A stretch of DNA of 64,000 nucleotides from NCBI GenBank assembly GCA_934131175.1, contig CAKOZD010000001.1:1-64000 (forward strand), written 5' to 3'. Under the pieces are notes generated by a model that did not search any database, had not been told where the DNA came from, and was given only the letters and a program-made list of their open reading frames with translations. Position numbers and translations under genes: made by a program. Source of the stretch: an uncultured Bacilli bacterium (GTDB taxonomy: Bacteria; Bacillota_I; Bacilli_A; RF39; UBA660). Of the stretch, positions 53,701-61,890 are shown piece by piece; the stretch's first letter is position 1; each line of letters begins with the position of its first letter.

Positions 53701-54032
53701 TATCCCATTAAATTTGTTATAACAATACATTTTTCACAAGAAATAATACTATTTATAGTCTCAAGACGATTAATCATTAAGTCTGGTGAAATAGCAAGAG
53801 CTTCACTAGTTAAAAAATCATCCATTGGAAATAAAAATACATTATTAGTATAATTACTAAGTGAATTATATAATTTATTAGCCTCAAATAAACTATTTAC
53901 AACAACTAAACAATTTCTATTTTCTTTAGAATAAACTTTGTTTAAAAGTAAACAAAAAAACTCATCGGTAACATTACATATACCCATGCTTTTTTTTAAG
54001 TCAAAATTTAAATAATTATCAAAAAAATTCAT
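50724..54032 (-). CDS. mfd: Transcription-repair coupling factor
   Basis: Removes stalled RNA polymerase and recruits UvrA. 1102 residues, slightly under the usual 1150-1180. UvrB-like N-terminal domains, then the RNA polymerase interaction domain (VGDYVVHNVHGIGVYNGI). The helicase core carries GDVGFGKTE (Walker A), DEEQRFG and TATPIPRTLQ. The C-terminal part includes GRVGRSNKFAYAYL. The start codon lies 5 bp after pth; the pth-mfd adjacency is conserved with fin missing. Confidence 0.97.
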   Translation of the reverse strand: MNFFDNYLNFDLKKSMGICNVTDEFFCLLLNKVYSKENRNCLVVVNSLFEANKLYNSLSNYTNNVFLFPMDDFLTSEALAISPDLMINRLETINSIISCEKCIVITNLMGYLRFLPEKKVYENSILSLKTGDIIEPAILTEKLVSLGYSRDTLVNKTGEFGVRGFVIDIFPIDEENPLRIEFFDDEIESIRYFDPDTQKSISSVEKLFIKPFSEFLTINKVNDDEAGKQKYLPNYGNVVSISNYLDNSIVFFKDYEQLKLSYINIMDEVSEYKIEKDTNFEKDYMLDFNKISSTHEFPVYFFSLNNLTSSEYISDIKDFSVRTINNFNENEEAINKFINDSINSSKTVLICLKKFQIKNIIKHLNMNLFETSFSDIHNNCVNLIDCDASEGFMYDNLVFLTANELFNAKSSSKKYNTKFKYSSAIKDINKLEVGDYVVHNVHGIGVYNGIVTLENNNISKDYLELLYAGTDKIYIPVEKISLISKYSGREGITPKVNKLGGTEWIKTKKRVQTRVNDMADKLIKLYAERESQKGFAFSPDCDMSKDFENDFPYELTADQSRAIKQIKDDMEKPSPMDRLLCGDVGFGKTEVAFVAAFKAILDSKQVLFLCPTTILSNQHYENAKVRFRNFPVNIGLLNRFTSPKEVKRIISGLKDGTIDMVFGTHRLLSDDIIPKNLGLLVIDEEQRFGVAHKEKIKQYKTNVDVLTLTATPIPRTLQMSLVGIRSLSLIETPPVNRYPVQTYVVEENKQILKDAIYKELSRNGQVFILYNRVQSIDEFSNRIRNLVPDARISIAHGQMNKNELENTIMDFVNYKFDILICTTIIETGIDIPNVNTLIIMDADRFGLSQLYQIRGRVGRSNKFAYAYLMYQPFKSLTETAIKRLNVIKEFTELGSGFSIATRDLSIRGAGDILGSEQAGFIDSVGVDLYLKMLNDEVKRRNNEVVIEDEIADKNPLINVATHISDDYVSEDDLKIEIHKLINTIEDEKSFASVKNELEDRFGKLSEEIIIYMYNEWFEKLANKLHIEHVRETRNSIEITFPKEVVEKLDTEEIFMDAFYITTMFRFVSRGSNLIIILDTIKLEKHPIYYLVDLLNKIYDKFI

Positions 54033-54036
54033 ATTA

Positions 54037-54606
54037 TCACCTATTCTTACGATTATACTTACTCATTAAATCACCAAAAGGAAGTTCAAAATAATCATCA
54101 AGAACATTAAATAATTCTTTATATAAACTTACAAAAATTGTCTTTTCTTCACTTGAAAATGAACCTAATACATAATCTTTAGTATCAACATTACTATTCT
54201 TTGAAATACCTATCTTAAGTCGTTTATAATTAGAACTTCCAATTTTATTTTCAATATCTCTTAATCCATTATGTCCACCACAAGAACCATTAGCTTTTAA
54301 TTTAAAGTTACCAACTTTTAAATCTAAATCATCACTAACTACTAGAATATCAGCAATATCTATTTTAAAATAATCAACAATTTTTCTAACACTATTACCA
54401 GACAAATTCATATATGTTTGTGGTTTTAAAAATAATACTTTTTCTCCGTCTATATTTGTTTGTAAAAATAACCCATCAAACTTATTTGACCAAGATACAG
54501 TTATTTTTCTATATGATAAATAGCTATCTACAAATGAAAAGCCTACATTATGTCTTGTATTTTCATATTCTTTTCCAGGATTACCTAACCCTACTATTAA
54601 CTTCAT
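54037..54606 (-). CDS. pth: Peptidyl-tRNA hydrolase
   Basis: Recycles peptidyl-tRNA. 189 residues. GLGNPGKEYENTRHNVGF holds the catalytic His, FLKPQTYMNLSG and GSCGGHNGLRDIE are the other signatures. AGGAAGTGAT precedes the ATG. It lies 4 bp after rsmI; in B. subtilis pth and rsmI are further apart, so intervening genes have been lost here. Confidence 0.98.
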   Translation of the reverse strand: MKLIVGLGNPGKEYENTRHNVGFSFVDSYLSYRKITVSWSNKFDGLFLQTNIDGEKVLFLKPQTYMNLSGNSVRKIVDYFKIDIADILVVSDDLDLKVGNFKLKANGSCGGHNGLRDIENKIGSSNYKRLKIGISKNSNVDTKDYVLGSFSSEEKTIFVSLYKELFNVLDDYFELPFGDLMSKYNRKNR

Positions 54607-54610
54607 AAAA

Positions 54611-55453
54611 TCACTTCCTATTATGATATTCAGAATATATTACTGACTTAGCAACATTTCTCTCTTTTGCAACTGTCTTAATTGCATCTTTCTCACTCAT
54701 ACCATCATCTACATATAATTTAACATGTTCAAAAACATCCAAATTACTAAAATCTTGTGCTTCTTTATTACCTTCAACAACTAACACAAACTCACCTTTC
54801 ATTGAATCAACTAAAGGAATAAGTTCACTAATTTTCCCACGAGTTATCTCTTCATGAATCTTAGATAATTCTCTACATATAGCTATGTTTCTATCTCCAA
54901 AGACATTTAACATATTTTCTAGTGTCTTTTTTAATCTATGTACTGATTCATAAAAAATAATTGTATAACTTAAACTTTTAAGACCATTTAATTCATTAAC
55001 CTGTTTTGAACTCTTAGCATTTAAAAATCCATAAAATAAAAATGGTGAAGGTTCAATACCAGATGAAGAAATTGCTGGAACAAAAGCTGTTGCTCCAGGT
55101 AAACTAATTACATTAAACCCAGCATTAATAACTCCTCTTGCAACTATATATCCAGGATCACTAATTATAGGAGAACCTTGATCTGTAACAAGTCCTAAGT
55201 TATAACCAGCTTGAAGTTTAGAAACAACATAATCAATCATTTTATCTTCATTATATTCATGACAACTAACTAACTTTTTCTTTATATTATAATTTTTTAA
55301 TAAAATACCTGTATCGCGAGTATCTTCACAAAGAACTTCATCAACACTCTCTAAAGTTTTTAAGGCTCTCACTGTTATATCATCAAGATTACCAATGGGA
55401 GTTGGAATTAAATAAAGACTTGCACTATCATCATAACTTTTCTGTATCATCAT
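54611..55453 (-). CDS. rsmI: 16S rRNA 2'-O-ribose methyltransferase RsmI
   Basis: Methylates cytidine 1402 (E. coli numbering) of 16S rRNA. 280 residues. Family signatures LYLIPTPIGNLDDITVRAL, CEDTRDTGILL, VTDQGSPIISDPGY and LPGATAFVPAISSSG are intact. It overlaps trmN6 by about 20 bp, as yabB and yabC are close in B. subtilis. Confidence 0.97.
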   Translation of the reverse strand: MMIQKSYDDSASLYLIPTPIGNLDDITVRALKTLESVDEVLCEDTRDTGILLKNYNIKKKLVSCHEYNEDKMIDYVVSKLQAGYNLGLVTDQGSPIISDPGYIVARGVINAGFNVISLPGATAFVPAISSSGIEPSPFLFYGFLNAKSSKQVNELNGLKSLSYTIIFYESVHRLKKTLENMLNVFGDRNIAICRELSKIHEEITRGKISELIPLVDSMKGEFVLVVEGNKEAQDFSNLDVFEHVKLYVDDGMSEKDAIKTVAKERNVAKSVIYSEYHNRK

Positions 55454-56174
55454 TTATTACCTCCTGTAATTTTTTATATTCTTCTGTATCATTACCTTCT
55501 AAATCATGAAGAATTAGGGGTTTATCAACAACAAGACCACATTTTCCAGCCTTTTGTCCCTCAATCAATACGAGAGTAGAATTAGAATTAATATCATTAT
55601 ATATAAATTTAATTTTCTTTGGCTCTATATTATTTTTCTTAAAACAATCGATTATTTCAATCAATCTATCACTTCTATGAACCATGCAAAAAGTACCATT
55701 ATCCTTTAATACTCTTTTAGCACAATCAACAACTCCATTTAAATCAATTAATACTTCATGTCTCGCTATCATTTTCTCATAACTTAAATTTTTAATACTT
55801 TTTTCTTCATTTTTAAAGTAAGGTGGATTACATAAAACTAAATCAAAAGAGTTACAATTATTATCAGAAAATTCTTTTATATCGGAATTAACAATTTCAA
55901 TACAATCACTTAACTTATTTTGAATAATGCTCTTTTTTGCTAAATCACATAACTTTTTCTGTATTTCCACTCCAATTATTTGACTTTTAGTTCTTCGAGA
56001 CATGATTAATGGTACAATAGCATTTCCTGTACAAAAATCAACTATTTTTTTATCTCTTAAACGAATTGTAGAGAAATTAGCTAAAATTATACTGTCTAAT
56101 GAAAAAGAAAAAAAATCAGTATTCTGATAAATTTTCATATTTTTATATCCTAAAACATCATTTATAATTTCCAT
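55431..56174 (-). CDS. trmN6: tRNA N6-adenine methyltransferase TrmN6 (YabB)
   Basis: Class I methyltransferase. SAM region IVDFCTGNAIVPLIM (near residue 45) and catalytic NPPYFKNEE (near 115), typical of TrmN6/YfiC, which methylates A37 of tRNA-Val. 247 residues. Its TGA stop lies inside rsmI, and its start overlaps the end of ricT by 17 bp. yabA, which separates these genes in B. subtilis, is missing. Confidence 0.92.
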   Translation of the reverse strand: MEIINDVLGYKNMKIYQNTDFFSFSLDSIILANFSTIRLRDKKIVDFCTGNAIVPLIMSRRTKSQIIGVEIQKKLCDLAKKSIIQNKLSDCIEIVNSDIKEFSDNNCNSFDLVLCNPPYFKNEEKSIKNLSYEKMIARHEVLIDLNGVVDCAKRVLKDNGTFCMVHRSDRLIEIIDCFKKNNIEPKKIKFIYNDINSNSTLVLIEGQKAGKCGLVVDKPLILHDLEGNDTEEYKKLQEVINDDTEKL

Positions 56175-56964
56175 TTTTATTATTATCTCCAGATATTTTT
56201 ATTATTCCTTTTTCTTTTAAATCCACAGAATATGTATTATTAAAAACATCAATTGAAACAACTTTACCAGTTCCTTGAGGTGTTTCAACATTATGTCCAA
56301 CTTTTGGTAAATTTTTCTTTAAATCTGTATAAATATCGTTTTCATAAGCAAGACAACATAACAATCTTCCACAAATACCATTTATTTTACTAGGATTTAA
56401 AGCCAACATTTGATTTTTTGCCATATTAATTGAAACACTATTAAAATCAGTTAAAAACGAATTACAACAAAGCATCAAACCACAAGGACCTATTCCGCCA
56501 ATTTTTTTTGATTTATCTCTTACACCAATTTGTCTAAGTTCTATTCTAGTTTTATATTTTTGAGCTAATTTTTTAGCCAATTCTCTAAAATCAACTCTAT
56601 TATCAGACAAAAAAGATAAAATAAGTTGAGAATTATCAAAGTTCATATAAGAATCAATAAAATTCATATCAAGTTCTAATTCCTGACTAATTTTTTTAGC
56701 ATCTATTAAAGACTTTTCGGAAATAACACGATTTTTTTCTATTTTCTTTTTATCTTCATCTTCTACAATTCGACTTACATTAAACAATGGCAATACTAAA
56801 TTTTCTTCTTTTTCCTCATATTTTTCTTTTAAAATACACCCAGAAAAAAGACCATTATCTGTTTCAAAAATGATATTATCTCCAGTATTTAATTCTAATG
56901 AATTAGGAGATAAATAATAAACAATTTTAGTTTCTGGAACAATTGCAACAACTACTTCTACCAT
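56158..56964 (-). CDS. ricT: RicT/YaaT, PSP1-domain protein
   Basis: Part of the Y-complex (RicA-RicF-RicT) that in B. subtilis binds iron-sulfur clusters and promotes RNase Y processing and sporulation phosphorelay activity. 268 residues. The PSP1 core is KLAQKYKTRIELRQIGVRDKSK; the clustered cysteines GPCGLMLCC and ICGRLLCCLAYEN are the cluster ligands. It follows holB by 2 bp, as in B. subtilis. Confidence 0.95.
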   Translation of the reverse strand: MVEVVVAIVPETKIVYYLSPNSLELNTGDNIIFETDNGLFSGCILKEKYEEKEENLVLPLFNVSRIVEDEDKKKIEKNRVISEKSLIDAKKISQELELDMNFIDSYMNFDNSQLILSFLSDNRVDFRELAKKLAQKYKTRIELRQIGVRDKSKKIGGIGPCGLMLCCNSFLTDFNSVSINMAKNQMLALNPSKINGICGRLLCCLAYENDIYTDLKKNLPKVGHNVETPQGTGKVVSIDVFNNTYSVDLKEKGIIKISGDNNKNGNYK

Positions 56965-56966
56965 AT

Positions 56967-57809
56967 CTAACCTCCAATTAGCCTACAAAACAAACCATCT
57001 AACCATAATTTATAATTAACATTAAAAGAAAGTTTTTGTATTTCTTCTTCAATTACAGAAATAATATATATTAATTTTTCTTCAGACTTATTTTTAAATA
57101 AATATTTCAAATCTTCATTAAAATTAACATTAAGTGATAAAGAATTTAAATAGTTTATTATTATATTTTCTGAATCAGTTAACATCTCTTTAGCAATATT
57201 TTTATCAGGAATAATATTATTAAATATATTCTTATAGTTAATAAAAAAATTATTAGGATTTAAAACACAATCTAAAAAATCTGCAAATTCATCACTATTA
57301 GAAAAATTAAATTCATTTTCTTTTAAAGATAAAATCTGACATCTAGATAGAATTGTATCTAAAACATGATATCTATTATCAGTTAATAATATAGCAATTA
57401 TTCCATCCTCAGGTTCTTCCAAAAATTTTAATATTGTATTAGCGGACGATGCATTTAATTTTTCTGCTTCTTTTATTATATAGAATCTTTTATCACTATA
57501 TAATGATTTATTACTATATTCCTTTTGTAAATCAATCATCTGACTCTTCTTTATTATACTAGTATCACTAGAAATAACTCTAATATCAGGATAATTATTA
57601 TTATCAATCAAATTAATAATTTTATTAGAAGTATTTTGCAACTCATCATAAGATAAATTACATATTATCATTTTGATAAAATCAAAAACATACACTAAAT
57701 CTTGATCATAATTATCAACTTCAATTAAATAAGCATGAGATACCTTTTTATTTTTTATAATTTCATCAATATAATGAAGATAATTTTTTTTAATTAATGA
57801 TTCCGACAT
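56967..57809 (-). CDS. holB: DNA polymerase III delta' subunit
   Basis: Clamp-loader subunit. 280 residues. KKVSHAYLIEVDNYDQDL replaces a functional Walker A, as expected for delta'. LNASSANTILKFLEEPEDGIIAILLTDN and ILSRCQIL (SRC motif) are clear. The tmk gene that usually precedes it is absent; bofA lies 9 bp upstream. Confidence 0.93.
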   Translation of the reverse strand: MSESLIKKNYLHYIDEIIKNKKVSHAYLIEVDNYDQDLVYVFDFIKMIICNLSYDELQNTSNKIINLIDNNNYPDIRVISSDTSIIKKSQMIDLQKEYSNKSLYSDKRFYIIKEAEKLNASSANTILKFLEEPEDGIIAILLTDNRYHVLDTILSRCQILSLKENEFNFSNSDEFADFLDCVLNPNNFFINYKNIFNNIIPDKNIAKEMLTDSENIIINYLNSLSLNVNFNEDLKYLFKNKSEEKLIYIISVIEEEIQKLSFNVNYKLWLDGLFCRLIGG

Positions 57810-57818
57810 AGATACCTC

Positions 57819-58016
57819 CTAAATAAATAATTTAAATAAAACAATAAAAATAACTCCTAAAGTTCCAAAAATACTTATAAATAATATATTAATAAGATTA
57901 ATAGGAATAAAGACATTAAATTTCATTCCAATACAGTTAAAACTATATATAAATAATGAAGTAACAATAAGTTTAAATGTAATTTTCTTTAATAATCGAA
58001 ATATATTAATCACCAT
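57819..58016 (-). CDS. bofA: BofA-like sigma-K processing regulator
   Basis: 65 residues, two membrane segments. The C-terminal half FIPINLINILFISIFGTLGVIFIVLFKLF follows the BofA pattern (IPIN, then a G-x-x-G segment and a hydrophobic end). BofA inhibits the SpoIVFB protease that activates sigma-K in the mother cell. It lies next to recR, as in B. subtilis (recR-yaaL-bofA). Short and divergent, but position and pattern agree. Confidence 0.72.
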   Translation of the reverse strand: MVINIFRLLKKITFKLIVTSLFIYSFNCIGMKFNVFIPINLINILFISIFGTLGVIFIVLFKLFI

Positions 58017-58041
58017 TATAAATTATGATATTAAATTAAAT

Positions 58042-58638
58042 TTATTCAATTATTTTTCTATCGTTTAAGGCTCTTTCTAAAGTAAGACTATCTACATATT
58101 CAATATCTGCACCTATAGGTACCCCACTAGCTAGTCTTGTAACTTTAATATCAAGCCCATCTAAAACTTTTTTTATATACAATGATGTTGTTTCTCCTTC
58201 AATACTAGGTTTAAAAGCAAATATAATCTCCTTAAATTTTTCTTTTTCAATCCTATTTAAAAGTTTATCAATTCCTATATCTTCTGGATTAATACCATCA
58301 AGTGGAGAAATCAATCCATCAAGGACATGATACTTCCCATTAAACATACCTAATTTTTCAAATAAGAAAACACTTTTACAATCATCGACAACACATAACA
58401 CATTACTATCACGTGTATCATCAGAACAAATATAACAAAGTTCATCTTCTGTTAATGTATTACAGTTTTCACATTTATGAATCTTATTTTTTACATCATT
58501 CAAACACTCAGAAAATAACTCTACTTGCTCCTCTTCTAAATCCAACACAGAAAAGGCCAATCTCTCAGCCGTTTTCTCACCAATACCAGGCAAATATTTA
58601 AAAGATTCTATTAAACTTTTAATACTCTCTGGATACAT
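58042..58638 (-). CDS. recR: Recombination protein RecR
   Basis: Works with RecF/RecO in gap repair. 198 residues. Helix-hairpin-helix (FKYLPGIGEKTAERLAFSVL), C4 zinc finger (CENCNTLTEDELCYICSD) and Toprim domain (LCVVDDCKSVFLFEK), with the Walker-B-like C-terminus. It follows ybaB by 8 bp, the usual dnaX-ybaB-recR group. Confidence 0.98.
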   Translation of the reverse strand: MYPESIKSLIESFKYLPGIGEKTAERLAFSVLDLEEEQVELFSECLNDVKNKIHKCENCNTLTEDELCYICSDDTRDSNVLCVVDDCKSVFLFEKLGMFNGKYHVLDGLISPLDGINPEDIGIDKLLNRIEKEKFKEIIFAFKPSIEGETTSLYIKKVLDGLDIKVTRLASGVPIGADIEYVDSLTLERALNDRKIIE

Positions 58639-58646
58639 ATTAATTC

Positions 58647-58943
58647 CTAAAATAAACCTGGAATATTACCAAATTTACCCATCTTTGATTCAGTCATTTT
58701 ATCTATTTTTTTATTAGCATCATTGATTGCTAAAACTAAACTATCTTGTAACATTTCAATATCATCTTTGTCTAATGAATCTTCAAAATCAATTTCAACT
58801 TTAACTGCTTCTCTTGTACCTTTCATAGTTACTTTAACCATTGAACTTTCTCCAACAAATTCAGTTTCATCTATTTCATTCTTAATTTTCATCATATCTT
58901 TTTGTAAAGCTTGTGCTTGCTTTAACATTGCTTGCATATTCAT
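58647..58943 (-). CDS. ybaB: YbaB/EbfC nucleoid-associated protein
   Basis: 98 residues. MLKQAQALQKDMMKIKNEIDE, VKVTMKGTREAVKVEID and the C-terminal KMGKFGNIPGLF are hallmarks. Small DNA-binding dimer encoded between dnaX and recR. Confidence 0.97.
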   Translation of the reverse strand: MNMQAMLKQAQALQKDMMKIKNEIDETEFVGESSMVKVTMKGTREAVKVEIDFEDSLDKDDIEMLQDSLVLAINDANKKIDKMTESKMGKFGNIPGLF

Positions 58944-58961
58944 ATATTCATTTCTCCTTTT

Positions 58962-60713
58962 CTAATCAACTTCTACAATATCGCCAAATAGGCTTACTGC
59001 ACTACTTGTTATTATATCATCATTCTTTAATTCTTCATAGACTGCTTTTGGTTCTTCCTCAACCTCATATTTAATTCCATTTCGTAAATTATTAATATAT
59101 TCTTGTTTAACTTTTTCCCAATAATCATCAGAAATAATAGCAATTTTCTTATTTGAATTAGTAATTTTATTATATACATCCTCTATTTTATCAATTATAT
59201 ATAAATTTTGTTTAACATTAGAATCATATTCATAACTAATTATTATTGCATCTGAACTAACAGCTCTTAATTTTCCATCTAAAATTCCACAAACAACATA
59301 TCCTATTTCTTGATCAAAACTATAATCTCTTAAAACCTCAAAATTATTCATTTCTAATCTTAACAAATTTTTATTAGCAAGGGCTAATGTATTATTAACT
59401 CTCACTTTCATTATGTCATCAATATTTATAATTTTAGGATTTTTAGTATCAATATTTTCTTCTGTTATTTCTTCTTTGTTGTAACTTATTTCAACATTGC
59501 TATCTTTCATAGATTGTTTTTCTTCAACCACATTATTATCATACTTATTATTTTCTACTACATTATCATTATTAATACTTTCTTCCTTAACTGGAACTTC
59601 ATTATTATTAGTTAAAGAAACATTCTTGTTTATCTCTTTTACAAAATTACTTTTTTCCACAACTTCTGTTTTCAAATTAACATAATCATTTATAAATTTA
59701 AGTAAAAGCATTTCAATATATATTTTAGTATTACCACTTTTCTTTATATCAAACATCTTTTCATTCAAAATATTTACAAAATTTTGCACAATATCTATGG
59801 AAAAAGTATATTCTTTATTTGAAATATAATAATTAACCACAATATCTCTTGAAAAATTAATTAATTGAGACATAATTTGAATTAAATTTTTACCTGAATC
59901 ATTAAATTTAGCTATTGAAGTTAAAACATTAGGTATATTTCCAGATAAAATATCTGAAAGAAAAACATCCATATCTTTACTAGATATTACACCATTTACT
60001 TCATTAAAATCATCCATGGTAATTTTATTTTCTGTATAAGAAACAAGTTTATCCAAAGACCCCAATGCATCCCTTAATCCACCATCAGATAATAGAGCAA
60101 TATTTTCTAAAACATCTTCTTCTACATCAATATTTTCACTAGAACAAACATACTTTAATCTATCAACAATAGCTTTGTCCGATATTCTTTTAAAAGAAAA
60201 ACATTGACATCTAGATATAATTGTCTCTGGTACCTTTTGAGGATCAGTTGTTGCTAAAATAAAAATAGCATGTTCTGGAGGTTCCTCTAATGTCTTTAAT
60301 AAAGCGTTAAATGCACCTATAGAAAGCATATGAACTTCATCAATTATATAAACTTTATATTTCAATTCACTAGGAACTAATGAAATTTTATTTTTTAAAT
60401 CTCTAATTTCATCAACTCCATTATTAGAAGCTGCATCTATTTCTATAATATCAACACAATCTTTTGAAAAAGAAACTTTACATGCAGAGCATTCTTCACA
60501 CGCAATTCCATCCTTTGAATTTAAACAATTAATATTTCTTGCAAATATTTTAGAAACTGTTGTCTTTCCTGTACCTCTAGGCCCAAAAAACATATAAGCA
60601 TGTGAAAAATTATGATTTTTTATTGAATTTTTTAAAGTTTTAATTATAGAATCTTGACCAACTACAGAATTAAAATCAACCGGTCTATATTTTCTATATA
60701 AAGCATGATACAT
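58962..60713 (-). CDS. dnaX: DNA polymerase III gamma/tau subunit
   Basis: Clamp-loader ATPase. About 583 residues from the ATG at 60711-60713 (GGAGG upstream). Walker A GPRGTGKTT (about 44-52), zinc module CLNSKDGIACEECSAC, DEVHML and SRCQCFSFKR. A long Asn/Glu-rich linker (about 375-440) separates it from the tau-specific C-terminal domain. First gene of the dnaX-ybaB-recR unit, 54 bp after tadA. Confidence 0.97.
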   Translation of the reverse strand: MYHALYRKYRPVDFNSVVGQDSIIKTLKNSIKNHNFSHAYMFFGPRGTGKTTVSKIFARNINCLNSKDGIACEECSACKVSFSKDCVDIIEIDAASNNGVDEIRDLKNKISLVPSELKYKVYIIDEVHMLSIGAFNALLKTLEEPPEHAIFILATTDPQKVPETIISRCQCFSFKRISDKAIVDRLKYVCSSENIDVEEDVLENIALLSDGGLRDALGSLDKLVSYTENKITMDDFNEVNGVISSKDMDVFLSDILSGNIPNVLTSIAKFNDSGKNLIQIMSQLINFSRDIVVNYYISNKEYTFSIDIVQNFVNILNEKMFDIKKSGNTKIYIEMLLLKFINDYVNLKTEVVEKSNFVKEINKNVSLTNNNEVPVKEESINNDNVVENNKYDNNVVEEKQSMKDSNVEISYNKEEITEENIDTKNPKIINIDDIMKVRVNNTLALANKNLLRLEMNNFEVLRDYSFDQEIGYVVCGILDGKLRAVSSDAIIISYEYDSNVKQNLYIIDKIEDVYNKITNSNKKIAIISDDYWEKVKQEYINNLRNGIKYEVEEEPKAVYEELKNDDIITSSAVSLFGDIVEVD

Positions 60714-60745
60714 AAAGATTCCTCCAATCAAGTAGTATTATAACA

Positions 60746-60784
60746 TAAAAAAAAGCAAAGATTTCATTATTTTCTTTGCTTTTT
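60746..60784 (-). terminator. tadA terminator with the stop codon in the loop
   Basis: AAGCAAAGA and TCTTTGCTT form the stem, the tadA TAA lies in the loop, and T residues follow. Confidence 0.88.
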
Positions 60785-61213
60785 AAAAAAATTGCTTAAA
60801 ATTTCCTTAGATTTTTCAACACCCAAATTTGTAGTAAAATTTACCACAGAATTTGTGGAATCTTTTTTAAAAATTAAATTTAAAATATCAAAATTTTTCG
60901 TATATGAATTTTCACATGCGGAAAAAACATTTTTTATTCTAGCCTGTTTGATAGCACTAGCACACATTGGGCATGGATCTAATGTAACATATATATCACA
61001 ATTATCTAATCTCCAATTTTTTAACTTTTTAGATGCTTGATTTATTGCAATCAATTCAGCATGAGCTAAAACTGATTGTTTTTCTTCCTTTACATTATAT
61101 CCAACACCTATTATTTCATTATCTTTAACAATAACTGCTCCTATTGGTACTTCTCCATGCGCAAAAGCTGTTTCAGCATATTCAAAAGCCAAATTTAAAT
61201 ATTTTAAATCCAT
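60767..61213 (-). CDS. tadA: tRNA adenosine deaminase TadA
   Basis: Converts A34 to inosine in tRNA-Arg. 148 residues. Zinc ligands and the proton-shuttle Glu in LAHAELIAI, and DPCPMCASAI. The ribosome binding site GGAGG lies inside the T-rich end of the SRP RNA. In B. subtilis the SRP RNA lies between tadA and dnaX; here it lies before tadA. Confidence 0.97.
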   Translation of the reverse strand: MDLKYLNLAFEYAETAFAHGEVPIGAVIVKDNEIIGVGYNVKEEKQSVLAHAELIAINQASKKLKNWRLDNCDIYVTLDPCPMCASAIKQARIKNVFSACENSYTKNFDILNLIFKKDSTNSVVNFTTNLGVEKSKEILSNFFKKQRK

Positions 61214-61223
61214 TTAATTCCTC

Positions 61224-61310
61224 CAAAATAAAAAGTGCACATGAAAGGAGGATCTTAAGGCTGCTATTTTCCAATCCTGACCTGTTTCAATCACTTTCAT
61301 TGCACGAATA
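61224..61310 (-). ncRNA. ffs: Signal recognition particle RNA, small (4.5S) type
   Basis: The minus strand has ACAGGTCAGG and AGCAGCC flanking an ATT-GGAA-AAT cap, the conserved SRP helix 8 with GGAA tetraloop. GTGCAATGAAAG pairs with CTTTCATGTGCAC to close a simple hairpin of about 70 bases. No Alu domain is present, unlike the Bacillus form. A TATAAT box (61317-61322) precedes it, and a T run follows. An open frame across this region (61214-61396) is spurious. Confidence 0.92.
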
Positions 61311-61553
61311 CATTGTATTATAAACTTAATAAAAAGTAAATGTTTTTTTTCTTTTTTTATAAGATAGCTGTAAAAATCTGTTATATTTCTGAACATTTTA
61401 AGTTAATTTAAAATTTTTATCTCTATATATAACAAAAACTGTGATTTTTTTATTTTGCAATTTTTAGGTGTTAAAAGTCTTTGCATTTTTATACTTTTTG
61501 TGTTGATATTTACTTTCAATCTTCTTTATAATCACATAATATATTAGAATATT
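61311..61553. other. AT-rich gene-free stretch
   Basis: Very AT-rich and T-tract-rich, with the SRP RNA -10 box at its left end. No frame with a ribosome binding site, no convincing RNA, and one weak TGTGATTTT 9-mer. It joins the SRP RNA to the parS block and could belong to a replication origin unwinding region. Confidence 0.4.
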
Positions 61554-61571
61554 AACTTTTGCTGTGGAAAA

Positions 61572-61587
61572 TGTTTCACGTGAAACA
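61572..61587. promoter_or_regulatory. parS: parS site 1
   Basis: TGTTTCACGTGAAACA, identical to the ParB/Spo0J binding consensus, inside a 20 bp perfect palindrome (61570-61589). Confidence 0.95.
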
Positions 61588-61750
61588 TTAAAAAATTAAA
61601 TTTAATTAATACATAGTGCATATATTTGAATTAATAGTTTTGAAATAAATAAAAACAAAGAAAAGCGCTTATATTATACTCGAAAAAAGTTAATTAAACT
61701 TTTATATTTAATAAACATTAGTAACTTATAAACTTAACCTGTGAATAGAA

Positions 61751-61766
61751 TGTTTCACGTGAAACA
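61751..61766. promoter_or_regulatory. parS: parS site 2
   Basis: A second TGTTTCACGTGAAACA, again within a 20 bp palindrome. It lies exactly 179 bp from site 1. Confidence 0.95.
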
Positions 61767-61874
61767 TTGAAAGTTGAAAAAAAAAACACATCTTAACATT
61801 AATAAAATATCTACTATATTAATAAAGATTTATATAATTTAATCTATCATTTATAAACTTTTATTGTGGAAAAA

Positions 61875-61890
61875 AGTTTCACGTGAAACT
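61875..61890. promoter_or_regulatory. parS: parS site 3 (outer bases changed)
   Basis: AGTTTCACGTGAAACT: the 14 bp core GTTTCACGTGAAAC is intact, and only the outermost pair of the 16 bp consensus differs. Confidence 0.88.

Noticed and set aside
61214..61396. A 60-codon open frame upstream of tadA
   Set aside because: It coincides with the SRP RNA and its promoter and lacks a ribosome binding site or protein-like composition.
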